Shown: one piece after another, positions 9,262 to 17,493 of the stretch | Numbering within the stretch: position 1 is the first letter of the stretch | Layout of the letters: the number at the start of each line of letters is the position of its first letter | Source: Gammaproteobacteria bacterium | Lineage (GTDB): Bacteria > Pseudomonadota > Gammaproteobacteria > Steroidobacterales > Foliamicaceae | Direction: 5' to 3' | DNA length: 64,000 bases | NCBI GenBank assembly: GCA_026707445.1 | Contig: JAPOWV010000024.1 | Span: 1-64,000 of the forward strand | Program-made: the position numbers and the translations under genes | The notes under the pieces: model-generated | What the model was told of the DNA's origin: nothing | Databases searched by the model: none | The model's input: the letters and a program-made list of their open reading frames with translations, nothing else

Positions 9262-9400
9262 GCCGGAACTCCTTCTGCGCCGACCGGTTCGTAAACAATC
9301 CATTATGGCGCAAGCGGACCGGCGACGGAATTCGGAGCGCTTGATTCAGGCCGGGATTTGTGGAGAATCAGTAGTTCGGTCAGTATTGGGGGACGCCAGG

Positions 9401-11686
9401 ATGCTGAAGTTCTCAAGAAACTTTGCGTGGCTTGGATCAATAGCTGCGATTTCAGCTTTTTCCATTTCTCTACTGCCAGCAGGGACGGCGATAGCGCAGG
9501 AGGACGCCGCCGGGGCAATCGAAGAGATTGTAGTGACCGCGCGGAAACGCGCGGAGAGCCTGCTGGAGATCCCCGAGTCCGTATCCGTGATCACCGGCGC
9601 GGACATCGACCGGCAGAACATCTGGGGGCTGGAGGACGTGGGCTTCCAGGTGCCCAACCTCAACCTCTCCACCCGCCTCGACGGTTTTCCCAACGTGTCG
9701 GTCCGCGGCCTGGGCGCTTTCGGCAACACGCAGGGCGTGGGCTTCTATCTCGACGACGTGCAGCTGTTTTCCGATGCGTCCTCGCGCTTCGGCGACCTCG
9801 AACGCATTGAGGTGCTGAAGGGGCCGCAGGGCACGCTCTACGGCGGCAGCAACATCGGCGGCGCGATCAAGTTCGTCAGCGCCCGGCCCGATCCGGAGTC
9901 CATGTTCGGCCGCGTGAAGGGCGTGGCGGGCGACCAGGGCGTCCTGGATATCGAAGGAAGCCTCAACCTGCCGCTCGGACAGGGCGACTGGGCCATGCGG
10001 GTGTTCGCCTTCTGGGCCAACAACGACGGCTATCTCAGCAACCCGAACCCGGCGAGGCTTAACGGCATTGCCGGCAACAACGACGAGGACATCGGCAACA
10101 CCGAAGAATCCGGCGCGCGCGTTTCGCTGGCTGGCCCGCTTGGCGACAACCTGTCCGCGTATGTTTCCGTGCGCTTCAACGATTTCGAGGGTCCGAACAA
10201 CACCTGGATCCGGGAACTGGACGAGAACGATCTCCAGCACCCGAACGTTGTTCCCGCAAGCATCAATCCCCGGCACGAACGCGACACCACCTCGGGCATG
10301 GTCGAGCTGACCTGGGAGCTGGACGGCTTCGACATCACATCGGTTTCGTCGTGGACCACTACCGATAGCACCCGCTTTACCGACCTGGATCAGAAGGAGG
10401 AATACCTGCTGTCGCTGATCCGGCCGGAGGACATGGACGTGCTGACCCAGGAAATCCGCTTCACTTCCACGGACGAAGGGGCGTTTCAATGGCTGGGCGG
10501 CGTGTACTACTCGAAGTACGACGAGGAGATGGATTCCGACCTGATCTGGTACGACACGGTGATTTTCGCGGACGGCAATATCGACGGGCCGCTGGGCTGC
10601 GCGGCGGGACTGCTGTGCACCGGCGTCTGGGCGGGCGAGACCGTTACCGAGGCGGAGGAAACCGGCGACGTCGTGATGACTCCGTTCGAGAAGCGCATGC
10701 GCGACAAGAGCCACCTCGCCGCGTTCGTCAACGCCACCTACGACATGGGCGAATGGGAGCTGGGCGTGGGATTGCGCGCCGACCGCTGGAAGAACGATAC
10801 GCTGCGCTTCAGCACCAACCACACGGGCAGCGACAGCGGCACGGAGATTCTGCCGAGGGTGTCCGTAACGCGCTGGCTGAGCGAGGATTCCATGCTTTAC
10901 GGCACGGTCGCCCGCGGTTTCGAGCCGGGCGGCTTCAATATCAGCGAGGACGTTCCGGACCACTTGCCGGCTTTCGATGCCGAGGACGCAACCAATTTCG
11001 AGGCCGGCTGGAAAGGCCGCCTGATGGATGGCCGGGGGTCGGCGTCGGTCGCGGCCTATTTCATCGACTACAACCAGCGCCAGATCGAAACGCAGGTTCC
11101 CGCCGTGGGGGCAGGAATCGTGGAGCTGATCAACAATGTGGGCGATTCCAAGCAGTTCGGCGTGGAGGCGGAAGTAAGCCTGGCGGTGAGCGAGTCGCTT
11201 TCGGTCGCCTTCTCGGCCGGCTGGATCGAAGCCGAATGGGACAGCGGCACGAGCGTGGTGGTCGGCGCCAATGACGACGGCAGCCCCATAATGAAAGACA
11301 TTGGAGGCGACACGCCGCCGGTCACGCCCGACTTCAGCTGGAACGTGTCCGCAGACTACAGCGTTCCCCTGGCGAACGGCATGAATTTCATCGCCAGCGG
11401 GCAGATCAGCCACAACGGGAAATACACGGGATTGCGCCTGTCCGATCCGCCGGGCGTCAGTGTGGTCAACCCCAGCTTCACCCTGGTGGGTGTGCAGGCA
11501 GGCGTTGCCGGCGAGAACTGGCAGTTGACGCTCAACGTCGAGAACCTGACCGACGAGGACTACTACACGGACGTGCAGACCTTCCCCGACTTCTTCTTCC
11601 TGGACGGGGACGGGGACGAAATCATCGTGATCGGCACGCTGGGACAGCCGCGCCTGGTGACGGCGAGCTTCAGCTACTCGTTCTGA
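9401..11686 (+). CDS. TonB-dependent receptor (paralogue 2)
   Basis: 761 residues from ATG 9401, with a purine-rich GGGGGACGCCAGG just upstream; longer in-frame starts back to 9233 would run into the divergent oxidase gene. Signal peptide residues 1-32 (AIAQ), TonB-box region EEIVVTARKR about 41-50, plug with GPQGTLYGGSNIGGA, barrel ending in SFSYSF. It shares many motifs with the receptor at 4849-7296, so the two look like a dispersed duplication. The ligand is unknown. A strong hairpin terminator follows at 11711. Confidence 0.93.
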   Translation: MLKFSRNFAWLGSIAAISAFSISLLPAGTAIAQEDAAGAIEEIVVTARKRAESLLEIPESVSVITGADIDRQNIWGLEDVGFQVPNLNLSTRLDGFPNVSVRGLGAFGNTQGVGFYLDDVQLFSDASSRFGDLERIEVLKGPQGTLYGGSNIGGAIKFVSARPDPESMFGRVKGVAGDQGVLDIEGSLNLPLGQGDWAMRVFAFWANNDGYLSNPNPARLNGIAGNNDEDIGNTEESGARVSLAGPLGDNLSAYVSVRFNDFEGPNNTWIRELDENDLQHPNVVPASINPRHERDTTSGMVELTWELDGFDITSVSSWTTTDSTRFTDLDQKEEYLLSLIRPEDMDVLTQEIRFTSTDEGAFQWLGGVYYSKYDEEMDSDLIWYDTVIFADGNIDGPLGCAAGLLCTGVWAGETVTEAEETGDVVMTPFEKRMRDKSHLAAFVNATYDMGEWELGVGLRADRWKNDTLRFSTNHTGSDSGTEILPRVSVTRWLSEDSMLYGTVARGFEPGGFNISEDVPDHLPAFDAEDATNFEAGWKGRLMDGRGSASVAAYFIDYNQRQIETQVPAVGAGIVELINNVGDSKQFGVEAEVSLAVSESLSVAFSAGWIEAEWDSGTSVVVGANDDGSPIMKDIGGDTPPVTPDFSWNVSADYSVPLANGMNFIASGQISHNGKYTGLRLSDPPGVSVVNPSFTLVGVQAGVAGENWQLTLNVENLTDEDYYTDVQTFPDFFFLDGDGDEIIVIGTLGQPRLVTASFSYSF

Positions 11687-11710
11687 CAGGAAACTGAAAC
11701 CTCGATAACG

Positions 11711-11740
11711 CGAAAGCCCGGCGACCCCGGGCTTTCGTTT
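11711..11740 (+). terminator. Rho-independent terminator after TBDR paralogue 2
   Basis: A perfect 11-bp stem (11711-11721 with 11727-11737, left arm CGAAAGCCCGG) with a 5-nt loop, followed by TTT. It sits 24 bp after the TBDR stop and just before the convergent M20 gene end, so it may serve both strands. Confidence 0.85.
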
Positions 11741-11763
11741 ATCGGGACGCCTTCGTTACCGGA

Positions 11764-12984
11764 TTACGCGGGGGCAATGATCCGCTCGACCGCGCGTGCC
11801 AGCACCTTCAGTCCCAGCACGATGTCTTCCTCGCGCGTGTCTTCCGAGATGTCGTGGCTGCGCCCGCCGATGCTCGGCACGAACATCATCGCCGACGGGA
11901 TCAACGGCGCCAGCATCGTGGCATCGTGTCCCGCGCCGCTGGGCATGCGCATGCTGGATGCGCCCAGGTCGGCGGCAGCCTCCTCCAGGTGGCTCAGGAT
12001 GGACTCGTCCATCGGGTTCGGACGGATGCCCGCGCCCGCGACGACTTGCGCGGAGACGCGGTGCCGCTTGGCCACGCGCTTGGCGCTTTCGCCGATATAT
12101 CGCCGGATGCGGTCCAGCACGGCCTCCGACGGATCGCGGTACTCCACGCCCAGGCGGGCCTGTCGGGTCACGACGTTGTAGGCGCCCGGATCCATCGCCG
12201 CGATCCCCAGGTTCCAGACGGTCCGGTCGCTGCCTTCCTCGCGGCAGAAGCGCGCGAGGTCGTCGGCGAAGGCATACAGCGCCGCAGCCGCGTCGCGGCG
12301 CAGTTCCATGGGCGTAGTCCCCGCGTGGTCGGCCTGGCCCGTGAAAACGACTTCGCAACGGGCTACGCCAACGATGTCCGTCACCAGTCCGATCTGCTTT
12401 CCGGCGGTCTCCAGTACCGGGCCCTGTTCGATGTGCGCCTCGAGGTAGGCCGCGTGGCGCTCCGGCTCGCAGCGCAGCAGCTCGCGCCCCGCATAGCCGG
12501 CGGCCTGTAGCGCGCTTTCCAGTTTCTGGCCGCGTTCGTCGGTGAGCTTGCCGAAATCGGACTCGGTCACTTTTCCGGTAAACGCGGCGCTTCCCATCAA
12601 CCCGGCGAAACGCCCTTCCTCGTCGATAAAGGAAATCACCTCCACGCCCGCGTCGTCGGACCGGCCAGCCTCCACGTAGGCCCGCGCAATTTCCAGCCCG
12701 AAGATCACCCCCATGGAACCGTCCAGCCACCCGCCCTTGGGCACCGAGTCGGTGTGCGAGCCGATCAGTATGTGCCTGCGGCTCCCGGGAGTGCGCCCGG
12801 CCACGCTGCCGATTCCGTCGATTTGCGCATCGAGCCCCGCGGCCCGCATGCGCTCAAGCAGCCAGTCGCGAGCGGCCAGGTCCTCGGGTGTGAGCGAGCG
12901 CCGGTTGACGCCGGTGCCCAGCTTGCCGAACTCCGCCAGCGCACGCAGGTCCGCGAGCATCCGCTGCGGATCGATCGGCAGCAC
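11764..12984 (-). CDS. M20 family Zn-dependent amidohydrolase (allantoate / N-carbamoyl-amino-acid hydrolase type)
   Basis: 406 residues; start GTG 12984 has GGAGGG 7 bases upstream. The dinuclear metal-site motifs of the subfamily are present: GSHTDS (His), GWLDGSMGV (Asp), FIDEEGRF (Glu pair), AHIEQGP (His) and a C-terminal GAGHDAT (His). Such enzymes cleave carbamoyl or amide bonds of N-carbamoyl amino acids, allantoate or ureidoglycine. No hydantoinase or purine-degradation gene is nearby, so the substrate is not assigned. It is the last gene of a long minus-strand run, 31 bp after the small exported protein. Confidence 0.9.
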   Translation of the reverse strand: MLPIDPQRMLADLRALAEFGKLGTGVNRRSLTPEDLAARDWLLERMRAAGLDAQIDGIGSVAGRTPGSRRHILIGSHTDSVPKGGWLDGSMGVIFGLEIARAYVEAGRSDDAGVEVISFIDEEGRFAGLMGSAAFTGKVTESDFGKLTDERGQKLESALQAAGYAGRELLRCEPERHAAYLEAHIEQGPVLETAGKQIGLVTDIVGVARCEVVFTGQADHAGTTPMELRRDAAAALYAFADDLARFCREEGSDRTVWNLGIAAMDPGAYNVVTRQARLGVEYRDPSEAVLDRIRRYIGESAKRVAKRHRVSAQVVAGAGIRPNPMDESILSHLEEAAADLGASSMRMPSGAGHDATMLAPLIPSAMMFVPSIGGRSHDISEDTREEDIVLGLKVLARAVERIIAPA

Positions 12985-13015
12985 CGCGCCGCCCTCCGTT
13001 TGATGAACGATCAGG

Positions 13016-13537
13016 CTATTTCTTGCGCTTCAGCTCGATCGTGACGTGGTTCTCTTCGCTGATCTTCCCGTCCTGCATGCTCCACCAGCGGGTGGTCAGG
13101 CGATCATCGCCACGGAAAACATATTCGGCGTGGTGCATGTGATTGGCGTCGGGCGAGGCCAGGTTGGTTACGCTCTCGAACTGCAACTCAATCCGGTTCT
13201 TGTCCTCCGTCGCTTTCACTTCCATGCGGGGCTGGTTGCCGGCGGCGCAGTAGTGGGTCATCAGCACCCGGTCGCCGTCGGCGTGGTACATGTTGACCAT
13301 TTCGTATCCTTCGGGACCGCCGGGCGCCATCACCTCCACCAGGGCGGAACCGGCCGCCGTGAGCCGGAAGGTGGAGCCGATCATGTCGGTCTCCTCACCG
13401 TTCTCGTCCAGATACACCCAGTCGCCTTCCAGCGCGGCGAGTTTCTCCATCACGCTTTTTTCGTCCGCGACCGCGGCGCCGCCCGTCAGCATGAGCGCAA
13501 GCAGCGTCGCGCCCGAAATTGCCGTTCTGATTTTCAT
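13016..13537 (-). CDS. Small exported protein, probable lipocalin-like (DUF1579-type) fold
   Basis: 173 residues from ATG 13537 with GAGAGG upstream; the longer frame adds no plausible sequence. A clear signal peptide ends near AVADEK (about residue 23). The mature part begins with KLAALEGDWVYLDENG and has alternating beta-strand character with an LxGxW-like start typical of small lipocalin-like barrels. MTHYC, HHAEYVF and RWWSM are other conserved-looking patches. Function unknown. It sits between an SDR and the M20 hydrolase on the same strand with gaps of about 30 bp. Confidence 0.75.
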   Translation of the reverse strand: MKIRTAISGATLLALMLTGGAAVADEKSVMEKLAALEGDWVYLDENGEETDMIGSTFRLTAAGSALVEVMAPGGPEGYEMVNMYHADGDRVLMTHYCAAGNQPRMEVKATEDKNRIELQFESVTNLASPDANHMHHAEYVFRGDDRLTTRWWSMQDGKISEENHVTIELKRKK

Positions 13538-13566
13538 GAGTGTCCTCTCTTCGTTTGTTTCGCCGG

Positions 13567-14268
13567 TCAGTCCAGCAGCAGGCCGCCGGATATGTTGGTA
13601 ATTGTGCCCGTCATGTGTCCGGCCGCGTCGGAGCAAAGGAAATCCGTCATTGCCGCGCACTCGTCAGCGGTGCCGAGCCGGCCCAGCGGCGCCCGCTCGG
13701 CCAGAAAGGCGCGCCGCTCCGGCCCGAGGCGGTCCAGCATGGGCGTATCGATGGGGCCTGGAGCGATCGCGTTGACCCTGATGCCGTCGGCCGCCCATTC
13801 GCGGGCGAGGTAACGGACAATGCCGATGATGCCGGCCTTGGCCGCCGTGTAGGCGGGGCCCGACAATTCGTTGCCGCCGTTGATCGCATTGGTGGACGAA
13901 TACATCAGCAGCGCGCCGCGGGTCTGCTTGAGATGCGGATGCACGGCGCGCGCCAGCAGGAACGTCGACGTGAGATTGACATCCACCACCCGGTTCCAGT
14001 CCTCCAGCGACACATCCACGAACGGCCCCTCGCCGGTGATCCCCACGGTGTGCACGACCCAGCGCGGCGGGCCCAGTTCGTCCGCGCATTGCGCGACGGC
14101 CTTTGCGACCTGTGCCTCGTCGGTTGCTTCCGCCGGCAGCGCCAGACCGGCGGGCGCCTCCTGCCCCGGCAACACCATCGCACCTACCTTGAGGCCACGC
14201 TCAACGAACCGCCGCACGACCGCCGAACCGATCCCCCCGGCCGCACCCGTGACCAGCGCACACTCCAT
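13567..14268 (-). CDS. SDR family oxidoreductase 1
   Basis: 233 residues from ATG 14268 (GAGGGGCAAC upstream); a GTG at 14280 is the alternative. NAD(P)-binding TGAAGGIG is at residues 7-14. The catalytic Ser-Tyr-Lys set is visible as YSSTNAING then PAYTAAKAG. It resembles FabG-like 3-ketoacyl or alcohol dehydrogenases and lacks features naming a substrate. It lies 40 bp downstream of the diiron-oxidase-like gene and 29 bp upstream of the exported protein, so all are probably one transcript. Confidence 0.9.
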   Translation of the reverse strand: MECALVTGAAGGIGSAVVRRFVERGLKVGAMVLPGQEAPAGLALPAEATDEAQVAKAVAQCADELGPPRWVVHTVGITGEGPFVDVSLEDWNRVVDVNLTSTFLLARAVHPHLKQTRGALLMYSSTNAINGGNELSGPAYTAAKAGIIGIVRYLAREWAADGIRVNAIAPGPIDTPMLDRLGPERRAFLAERAPLGRLGTADECAAMTDFLCSDAAGHMTGTITNISGGLLLD

Positions 14269-14308
14269 GTTGCCCCTCACTCCGCGCTCCCGGCGGATTC
14301 AATCGAAG

Positions 14309-15016
14309 TCAGGCGGCCTTCGGCACCACCAGCGCGGCCTGTATGCCGTCCAGCATGCTCCAGCGCAATGAGGCCGAAGCACGCACCGCGGCGATGGCGC
14401 GCTCCTGGAGGGCCTCGCTGGTGGCGTAGCGGTCAGTCAGCTCCAGGCCGATGTGGGCGTGTTCTTCGTCGCCCTCGATGTGCACGTGAAAGAACTCCAT
14501 GTCGTCTTCGCTGAACCCCATCTTGCGCATCGCCTTGACGTAGGCGGGATACAGCGTGGGCAGCTGGCCTTCCAGCGCAACCATGATGCCCGCGGCTGAC
14601 TCGGCCAGGTGGCGAATCGTCGACAACTCCCAGATCCAGGCGCGCATGGCCCGCGTGGTCGGCAGGATTTCGTCGCGCAGGGCCGCGTTGACCACATCGT
14701 CGCGCGTAAGGCCGCAAGCTTCGGCGAATTTGATCAGCAGGTCCGGATGCCGTTTTTCCGGCGTCTCCGGCATTTCCTCGCCCAGCAGGTTCTCCAGCAG
14801 GTGCTGGCGCGCGTCAAGGTCCGGCAGCCGGGCATAGAGCGCGGCGAACTGCTGCGGGATCGGCGCGATGTAGTAATAGTGCTGCACCGCGTAGCGCCCC
14901 AGTTGTTCGCGCGACAGGGCGCCCTGCGCCCATAGCCGGCTGAACGGGTGGCCGCCGCCGTGCTGCGGCTTGCGGGCGGCTTCCAGTGCGTCGAAGAAGG
15001 CTTGTTTTTTCAGCAT
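14309..15016 (-). CDS. PqqC/CADD/TenA-like protein, candidate heme-oxygenase-fold diiron oxidase (HDO)
   Basis: 235 residues from ATG 15016. All-helical family member with an RYAVQHYYYIAPIPQQF patch typical of PqqC/CADD relatives. A set of potential metal ligands is spread as in HDO enzymes: LGEE (Glu), KRHPDLL (His), VALEGQLP (Glu) and FFHVHIEGDEEHAH (His, Asp, His). Known members include PqqC (cofactor-free), CADD (pABA synthesis) and diiron N-oxygenases or decarboxylases. There is no pqqA, B, D or E nearby, so PQQ synthesis is unlikely. It is embedded between two SDR genes, suggesting a small oxidative pathway of unknown product. Confidence 0.8.
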   Translation of the reverse strand: MLKKQAFFDALEAARKPQHGGGHPFSRLWAQGALSREQLGRYAVQHYYYIAPIPQQFAALYARLPDLDARQHLLENLLGEEMPETPEKRHPDLLIKFAEACGLTRDDVVNAALRDEILPTTRAMRAWIWELSTIRHLAESAAGIMVALEGQLPTLYPAYVKAMRKMGFSEDDMEFFHVHIEGDEEHAHIGLELTDRYATSEALQERAIAAVRASASLRWSMLDGIQAALVVPKAA

Positions 15017-15030
15017 TTGATGGTTCTCTC

Positions 15031-15870
15031 CTAGTGCATTTCCTCGCCGCCGGTCACGTTCAGCGAGTCGCCGTTGATGTAGATGGCCTGGTCGGAACAC
15101 AGGAACGCCACGGCGTTGGCGGTATCCGCGACCTTGCCCTCGCGGCGCATCGGATTTCGTGTGCGGATATTGTCGATGTACTGCTCCAGCGTCAGGCCGA
15201 AGTGATTGGAAAAGTAATCGTTCTGGACGGCGCCCAAACCGGTGGTGACGTGGTTGGGGCAAACGGCATTGACGGTGATGCCGTGCGGACCCAGCTCCAG
15301 GGCGCAGGTTCGCGTCAGGCCGACAAGTCCGTGCTTGGATGCCGTGTAGGCGGCCATGTGCGGGAAACTGGACTTGGCCGCCTGGCTGGCGATGTTGATG
15401 ACGCGGCCGCCCTCGCCCTGGCTGATCATCCGGCGGGCGGCGTGCTTGGTGCACAGGAAGGGGCCCTTGAGGTTCACGTCCAGGACCGCGTCCCACTTGT
15501 CTTCCGTCAGTTCGGTGCAGGCGGCTATCAGGTAGCCGATCCCGGCGTTGTTCACCAGGATGTCCAGGCGCCCGAAGCTCTCGACGGCGTGCGCCACCGC
15601 GGCCTCGACCTGCGATTCATCGCGCACGTCCAGCGGGAAGGCGTCTGCGACGCCGCCCCGGTCCCGGATGCCCTGCACCACGGCCTGCATGGAATCCGTG
15701 GCTCCAATGTGCCGGTCCGGCATGTTCTCGTCTGGCGACTCCCCAAGGTCCGTGATCAGTACGCTGGCGCCGCATTCGGCCAGCTTCGAAGCAATCCCTT
15801 CGCCCAGTCCGCGCGCGCGCCCGGCGCCGGTAACGAGTGCGACTTTGCCGCTCAGGTCGTAGTTTTTCAT
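15031..15870 (-). CDS. SDR family oxidoreductase 2
   Basis: 279 residues. The dinucleotide-binding motif TGAGRARGLGEG is near residues 14-25, NNAG in the middle, and the catalytic residues are IASQAAKSSFPHMAAYTASK (Ser, Tyr, Lys). It is longer than SDR 1 and carries a 30-residue insertion around residues 205-240 (NDYFSNHFGLTLEQYIDNIR), so substrate pocket and perhaps oligomer contacts differ. The diiron-oxidase-like gene starts 14 bp downstream of its stop, which implies co-transcription and a shared pathway. Substrate unknown. Confidence 0.9.
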   Translation of the reverse strand: MKNYDLSGKVALVTGAGRARGLGEGIASKLAECGASVLITDLGESPDENMPDRHIGATDSMQAVVQGIRDRGGVADAFPLDVRDESQVEAAVAHAVESFGRLDILVNNAGIGYLIAACTELTEDKWDAVLDVNLKGPFLCTKHAARRMISQGEGGRVINIASQAAKSSFPHMAAYTASKHGLVGLTRTCALELGPHGITVNAVCPNHVTTGLGAVQNDYFSNHFGLTLEQYIDNIRTRNPMRREGKVADTANAVAFLCSDQAIYINGDSLNVTGGEEMH

Positions 15871-15917
15871 GGCGCGGATTTTATCCCGTGTTCACCTTGC
15901 CGCCCGGACCCGACGGT

Positions 15918-16910
15918 TCAGGCGTTGACATCGATCACGACTCTTCCGCTGATCCGTCCGTCCAGGATTTCGTTCGCCAGCGCGGGGACATCCGACATCG
16001 GCGCCACGCGATAAATTTCGGCGAGTTTCGCCGGATCGACGAGTTCGGCAAGCGCGCCCCAGGCTCGCCGCCGCCTTTCCTGCGAAGCCATCACGGAATC
16101 GATGCCGCGCAGGGTCACGCCGCGCAGAATGAACGGCATGACCGTGGCCGGAAGGCGGAAACCCCCGGCAAGTCCCACCGCCGCCACAAGGCCGCCGCGC
16201 CGCGTTTGCGCGAGGACTGTCGCCAGCGTGTTTCCGCCGACGGAATCTACCGCCGCCGCCCATGTCTCCGACTCCAGCGGCCTTGAATCGCGGGCCAGTT
16301 CTTCACGCGCAATGGTCGCAGCGGCTCCCAGCGATTGCAGGAATTGCGCGCCGTCCGGTTTGCCCGTCACTCCGGTAACCTCGTAGCCGAGCGCGGAAAG
16401 CAGCATTACGGACACCGCGCCCACGCCGCCCGTAGCGCCGGTAACCAGGGCCGGGCCGGCGTCGGGAGTTAGCCCCGCGTCCTGAATCGCAAGAACGCTC
16501 AGCATGGCCGTGTAGCCTGCCGTGCCCAGCGCCATCGCTTGTTCCGCCGTGAAAGCCGCGGGAACCGGCACCAGCCAGTCGCCCTTCAGGCGCTGCCGCT
16601 GCGCGTAGCCGCCCCAGTATTTTTCCGAGAGCTCGTAGCCGTTGACCAGCACCCGGTCGCCGGCCTGGAACCGTCCGTCGCGCGATTCCCCGACAACGCC
16701 GGCCAGGTCGATGCCGCACACCATGGGCAGGCGGCGGCAGATCCTGCCGCGTCCGCTGACCGCCAGGCCGTCCTTGTAGTTGAGCGTCGAGTGGCTGATC
16801 TCCACCAGCACGTCCTCGTCGGGAAGGTCCGCGGCGGTGAGCGCTTCGAGTTGCCCCTGAACCTTGCCGTCGCGCTCGCGCGCCACGATGGCATTGAATG
16901 TGTCGCTCAA
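15918..16910 (-). CDS. acuI: MDR family oxidoreductase, acrylyl-CoA reductase (AcuI/YhdH) type
   Basis: 330 residues, starting at TTG 16910 with GAGGGAG about 8 bases upstream; no in-frame ATG fits. The N-terminal catalytic domain has STLNYKDGLAVSGRG and MVCGIDLAGVV, and the Rossmann domain has VTGATGGVG. The YhdH/AcuI subfamily reduces acryloyl-CoA to propionyl-CoA with NADPH, and in marine bacteria it detoxifies acrylate from DMSP. The gene is not next to a DMSP lyase here, so the physiological role stays open. The SDR 2 gene follows after 47 bp. Confidence 0.85.
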   Translation of the reverse strand: MSDTFNAIVARERDGKVQGQLEALTAADLPDEDVLVEISHSTLNYKDGLAVSGRGRICRRLPMVCGIDLAGVVGESRDGRFQAGDRVLVNGYELSEKYWGGYAQRQRLKGDWLVPVPAAFTAEQAMALGTAGYTAMLSVLAIQDAGLTPDAGPALVTGATGGVGAVSVMLLSALGYEVTGVTGKPDGAQFLQSLGAAATIAREELARDSRPLESETWAAAVDSVGGNTLATVLAQTRRGGLVAAVGLAGGFRLPATVMPFILRGVTLRGIDSVMASQERRRRAWGALAELVDPAKLAEIYRVAPMSDVPALANEILDGRISGRVVIDVNA

Positions 16911-16977
16911 GAGTTTGCTCCCTCGTCAGGCTGCCGGGCCGCCAAGATGCCCGGAATCGGCATTGGAATCAAGCGCC

Positions 16978-17493
16978 TCAGCGGCGGGCGAAGGAGTTCG
17001 ACCAGACGGCCCAGGCGGTGAGGCCCAGAAGGGCCAGCAGGACCCAGCCGGGCATCGAGAGTCCGAGCAGCGACCAGTCCACTTCGGCGCATTCGCCGGA
17101 CGCGGTCAGGGCTTCGCGGACGGCGGTGATGATGCCGAAGTTCTCCACGATGAAATCGAAGCTGGCGCCGCAGGGCGGCACGGTGCCCTCGGGCTGGTTC
17201 TGGATCCACAGGTGACGTATCGCCACGCCGCCGCCGGACAGTCCCGCGGCGCCGCACAGCACCGAGTAGGCATGGCGGAACCGGTTTGCCGGACGATGCA
17301 CGGCCGCGAGCAGGAAGGCCAGCCCCATTCCCACGACCGCAAGTCGTTGCAGGATGCAAAGTGGGCAGGGCGCGTAGCCCTGGACGTGCTCGGCGAACAG
17401 CGCGTAGCCGAACAGGAGGAAACACGCGGCCGCGCCCAGCAGGTTCAGTGGGCGGGAGCCGGCGTTCAGCAGATTGGCGATTTGCGACTTCAT
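16978..17493 (-). CDS. dsbB: Disulfide bond formation protein DsbB
   Basis: 171 residues from ATG 17493. Four membrane helices. The quinone-linked pair is CPLC (Cys43, Cys46), and the periplasmic-loop pair is Cys108 and Cys134, matching the four essential cysteines that reoxidise DsbA. The start overlaps the iorB stop by 4 bp (ATGA), so it is translationally coupled to a gene of unrelated function. No dsbA is in the window. Confidence 0.93.
   Translation of the reverse strand: MKSQIANLLNAGSRPLNLLGAAACFLLFGYALFAEHVQGYAPCPLCILQRLAVVGMGLAFLLAAVHRPANRFRHAYSVLCGAAGLSGGGVAIRHLWIQNQPEGTVPPCGASFDFIVENFGIITAVREALTASGECAEVDWSLLGLSMPGWVLLALLGLTAWAVWSNSFARR

Noticed and set aside
14309-15016. PqqC of a PQQ biosynthesis operon
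   Set aside because: No pqqA, B, D or E nearby, and the candidate metal ligands fit the diiron branch of the fold better than cofactor-free PqqC.
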